Assembly: GCF_900115955.1 (NCBI RefSeq)
Contig: NZ_FOYL01000002.1
Location: forward strand, 806,001-870,000
Direction: 5' to 3'
Length of the DNA: 64,000 bases
DNA from: Lentzea waywayandensis
GTDB taxonomy: Bacteria > Actinomycetota > Actinomycetes > Mycobacteriales > Pseudonocardiaceae
A program made the position numbers and the translations under genes. This document shows positions 25,901-28,900 of the stretch, piece by piece; the first letter of the stretch is position 1, and every line of letters begins with the position of its first letter. The notes beneath the pieces are model-generated. The model did no database searches, had not been told where the DNA came from, and saw only the letters and a list, made by a program, of their open reading frames with translations.

Positions 25901-28900
25901 AGCTGAACGACGCCCGCACCACGGCGGACGGGCGGCAGCAGGAGTGGTGGGACAAGAAGGCGGTGGTCGACCGGAAGGTCGCCGAGTACAACAACCCGCC
26001 GGCGACGACCACGACAGCGTCGTCGTCCACTCCCCCGCCGCCTCCTCCGGCACCGGAGACGTCGTCGTCCAGCAAGCCGTCGAGCAGCGACGTCGAGACC
26101 CGTCCGGCACCACCGGCACCCGAGACCTCGTCGTCCAGCAAGCCGTCGACCAGCAGGAACGTCGAAACCCGTCCGGCACCACAACCGCCGGCGCCCGAGA
26201 CGTCCTCGTCCAGCAAGGCGTCAACGAGCAGGAACGTCGAGACCCCTCCGGCACCGCAGCCGCCGAACGCGCCGTCCACGCAGCCGTCCACCGAGGCGAC
26301 CACGTCGAGCACCGACACCGAGGCGCCCACCAGCGTGCCGGACGTCGTGGTGCAGAGCCATCTCAAGGCGCTGACGGCGGACGCGATGACGAACGCCTCC
26401 CCGCTGGCCACCGAGGTGGGGCAGAAGCTGAACTCGGACACCGGCAAGTACGTCCAGGCCGAGGCGGGCCTGCACCTGCTGCGGGCGTCGGTCGTGCTCG
26501 ACACGAGGACCGACGACATCGCCACGATGATCCAGCGGCACGGCGTCGAATCGGTGGCGCGGGCGTTCACCAGGGAGTTCGGCCGCCCGATCATCGAGAC
26601 GGCGCAGCTGGCGCAGTTCGGCGACCTGAGCACGCCGGAGAGCCGGGCCGCGTTCGACGGCTGGGCGCACCGGATGTGGGACACGATCGGCAACACGCCG
26701 TCCTACACCGCGAACCCGGACAAGCTCGCCGCCGACGTCTTCAACCACGACAAGGGCTACAACCGCGGCACGAACTTCGCGCAGGAGACGGCGTTCGCGG
26801 ACCTGGTCGGCGCACCGTCGCTGGCCGACGCCATCGCCGAGACCCAGGTGTACGGCACCGACTCCTACAGCCAGGCGCTGTGGGTGCAGAAGGTGCTGGG
26901 CGACGCGGAGATCATCCCGTCCGACGCGATCGTGAGCCCGGAGGCGTTCACGAGGGCCGTCACGGACCACAGGTCCGAGATCGGTGCGGCTCTCGGCGTC
27001 GACCTGACGCCGGAGCTGGTCACCGCGCTGAAGGAGCACCTCCAGGGCGACGGCATGGTCGCCGACGACCCGGCGCCGGCCACCGAGCCCGTGCCGCCGT
27101 CGGCTCCCACTCCCCGCAGCGAGGCCGAGACCCAGCTGGTGGCGTTGACCGACGACGCCGTGGAGAACGCCACCCCTCTGATGAAGCAGGTGGAGGCGGA
27201 GCTCAAGGAGAACCCGAAGAAGTACCTGGACCACAAGGCGGGCCTGGATCTGCTGCGTGCCTCGGTGGTCCTGCACACCCGCGCCGGCGAGGTCGCGGCG
27301 TTGGTCGACCAGCACGGCCTCGAGGCCGTCACCAAGGCGTTCAACGACGAGTTCAAGCGGCCGATCATCGAGAGCGAGCAGATCGCGGCGTTCGCCGACG
27401 ACCCCGGCCACGGGAAGTTCGACGACTGGTCGCACCAGCTGTGGAACACCCTCGAGGGCAGCCCGACGTTCGCGGCGGACCCCGCGAAGATCGCCTCCGA
27501 GATCTTCAACCACGAGAAGGGCTACAACCGGGCGTTCAACTTCGCCCAGGAGACCGCGATCATCGACGTGATGGGCGCGCCGCCGCTGTCCGACTCGATC
27601 GGTGAGATCGCGGTCTACGGCCCCGACTCCTACAGCCAGGCGCTGTGGGTGCACCAGGTGCTCGCCAAGTCGATGATCGTCCCGGAAGGCCTCGTCAGCC
27701 CGGAGGCCTTCACCCAGGCCGTCACCGACAACCAGGCCGAGCTCGGCCAGGCGCTCGGGGTCCAGCTCGACCCCGCGGCGATCGCCGAGATGAAGGCGCA
27801 CCTGCAGGGTGACGGCATGGTCGCCGACGACCCGGCGCCGTCCGCTCCCCCGCTGGAGGCGCCGACGTCGCACGTGCCGCCCAGCGACCCGAGTCCGTTG
27901 CACAGCACGGAGACGAACGCGGCCTGGTTCGACCCGCAGAACCCGGTGTCCTCGCAGGCCATCGCGGACGTCCGTGCCACGACCCCGGCCACCAGCTGGG
28001 TGCGCGGTGAGGACGGCGGTGTCCTCGACTCCACGAAGGTCGGCCCGCACGGCATCAAGATGCAGGCGTGGCGCGGCCCGATCGCGTACGACAACCGCGT
28101 GCTGAACGTGGACGGCGTGCCGGTCCGCGACTTCACCGTGCGGCTGCACCTGAACGGCGGCGACGCCGACGTTCAGGACCGCACCCGCGCGGGCGTCGAG
28201 GAGCTGTACAACCAGGGCTACAAGCTGCCCGGCGGCGAGCAGTTCCACGTCACGGTCGAGTTCACCGACAACCCCGCTGACGCGCACGCCACGATCGACG
28301 TCACGAACGACCCGAAGGGCCGGGCCAACCAGCTCACCTGGCCCGCGCACACCGACTCGCGGCGCCTGGCGCACGAGGTCGGGCACTTCCTCGGGTTGCG
28401 CGACGAGTACCTGGAGACCGGCGACGTGAAGCCGATCTTCCAGCACCAGGACGGCCGGGGCCGCGTCGTCAACGACAACACCCCCATGACCCAGGGCATC
28501 GACAAGGCCGACGCCCAGCTCAAGCCTCGGCACCTCCAGCTGGTCCAGAACCGGATGGAAGCGCTGCAGACGCACAACAGGCCGCAGCCCGTCGTCGAGG
28601 AACGATCCGAGCTGCCGCCGCCGAACATGCCCAAGCGCGGCAACGACCATCTCGACTCCGACCCCGCCGGGGACGCCGTCAAGCGGACCCGCGAGGAACT
28701 GGCCGAGTTGTCCATCGAGGACAACGAGGACGTCGAGATGGCCGAGCAGCAGGACACCACGCCGTTCAACGAGAACGGCGTGCACAACGCGGCGTACCAG
28801 AACCTGGCCCAGGGACACCCGCTCACGCAGATCACCGCCGAGAACTACCTCCAGCGCACGCAGCAGAGCATCGACGCCAACGAGAAGCCGTCGTTCGTGG

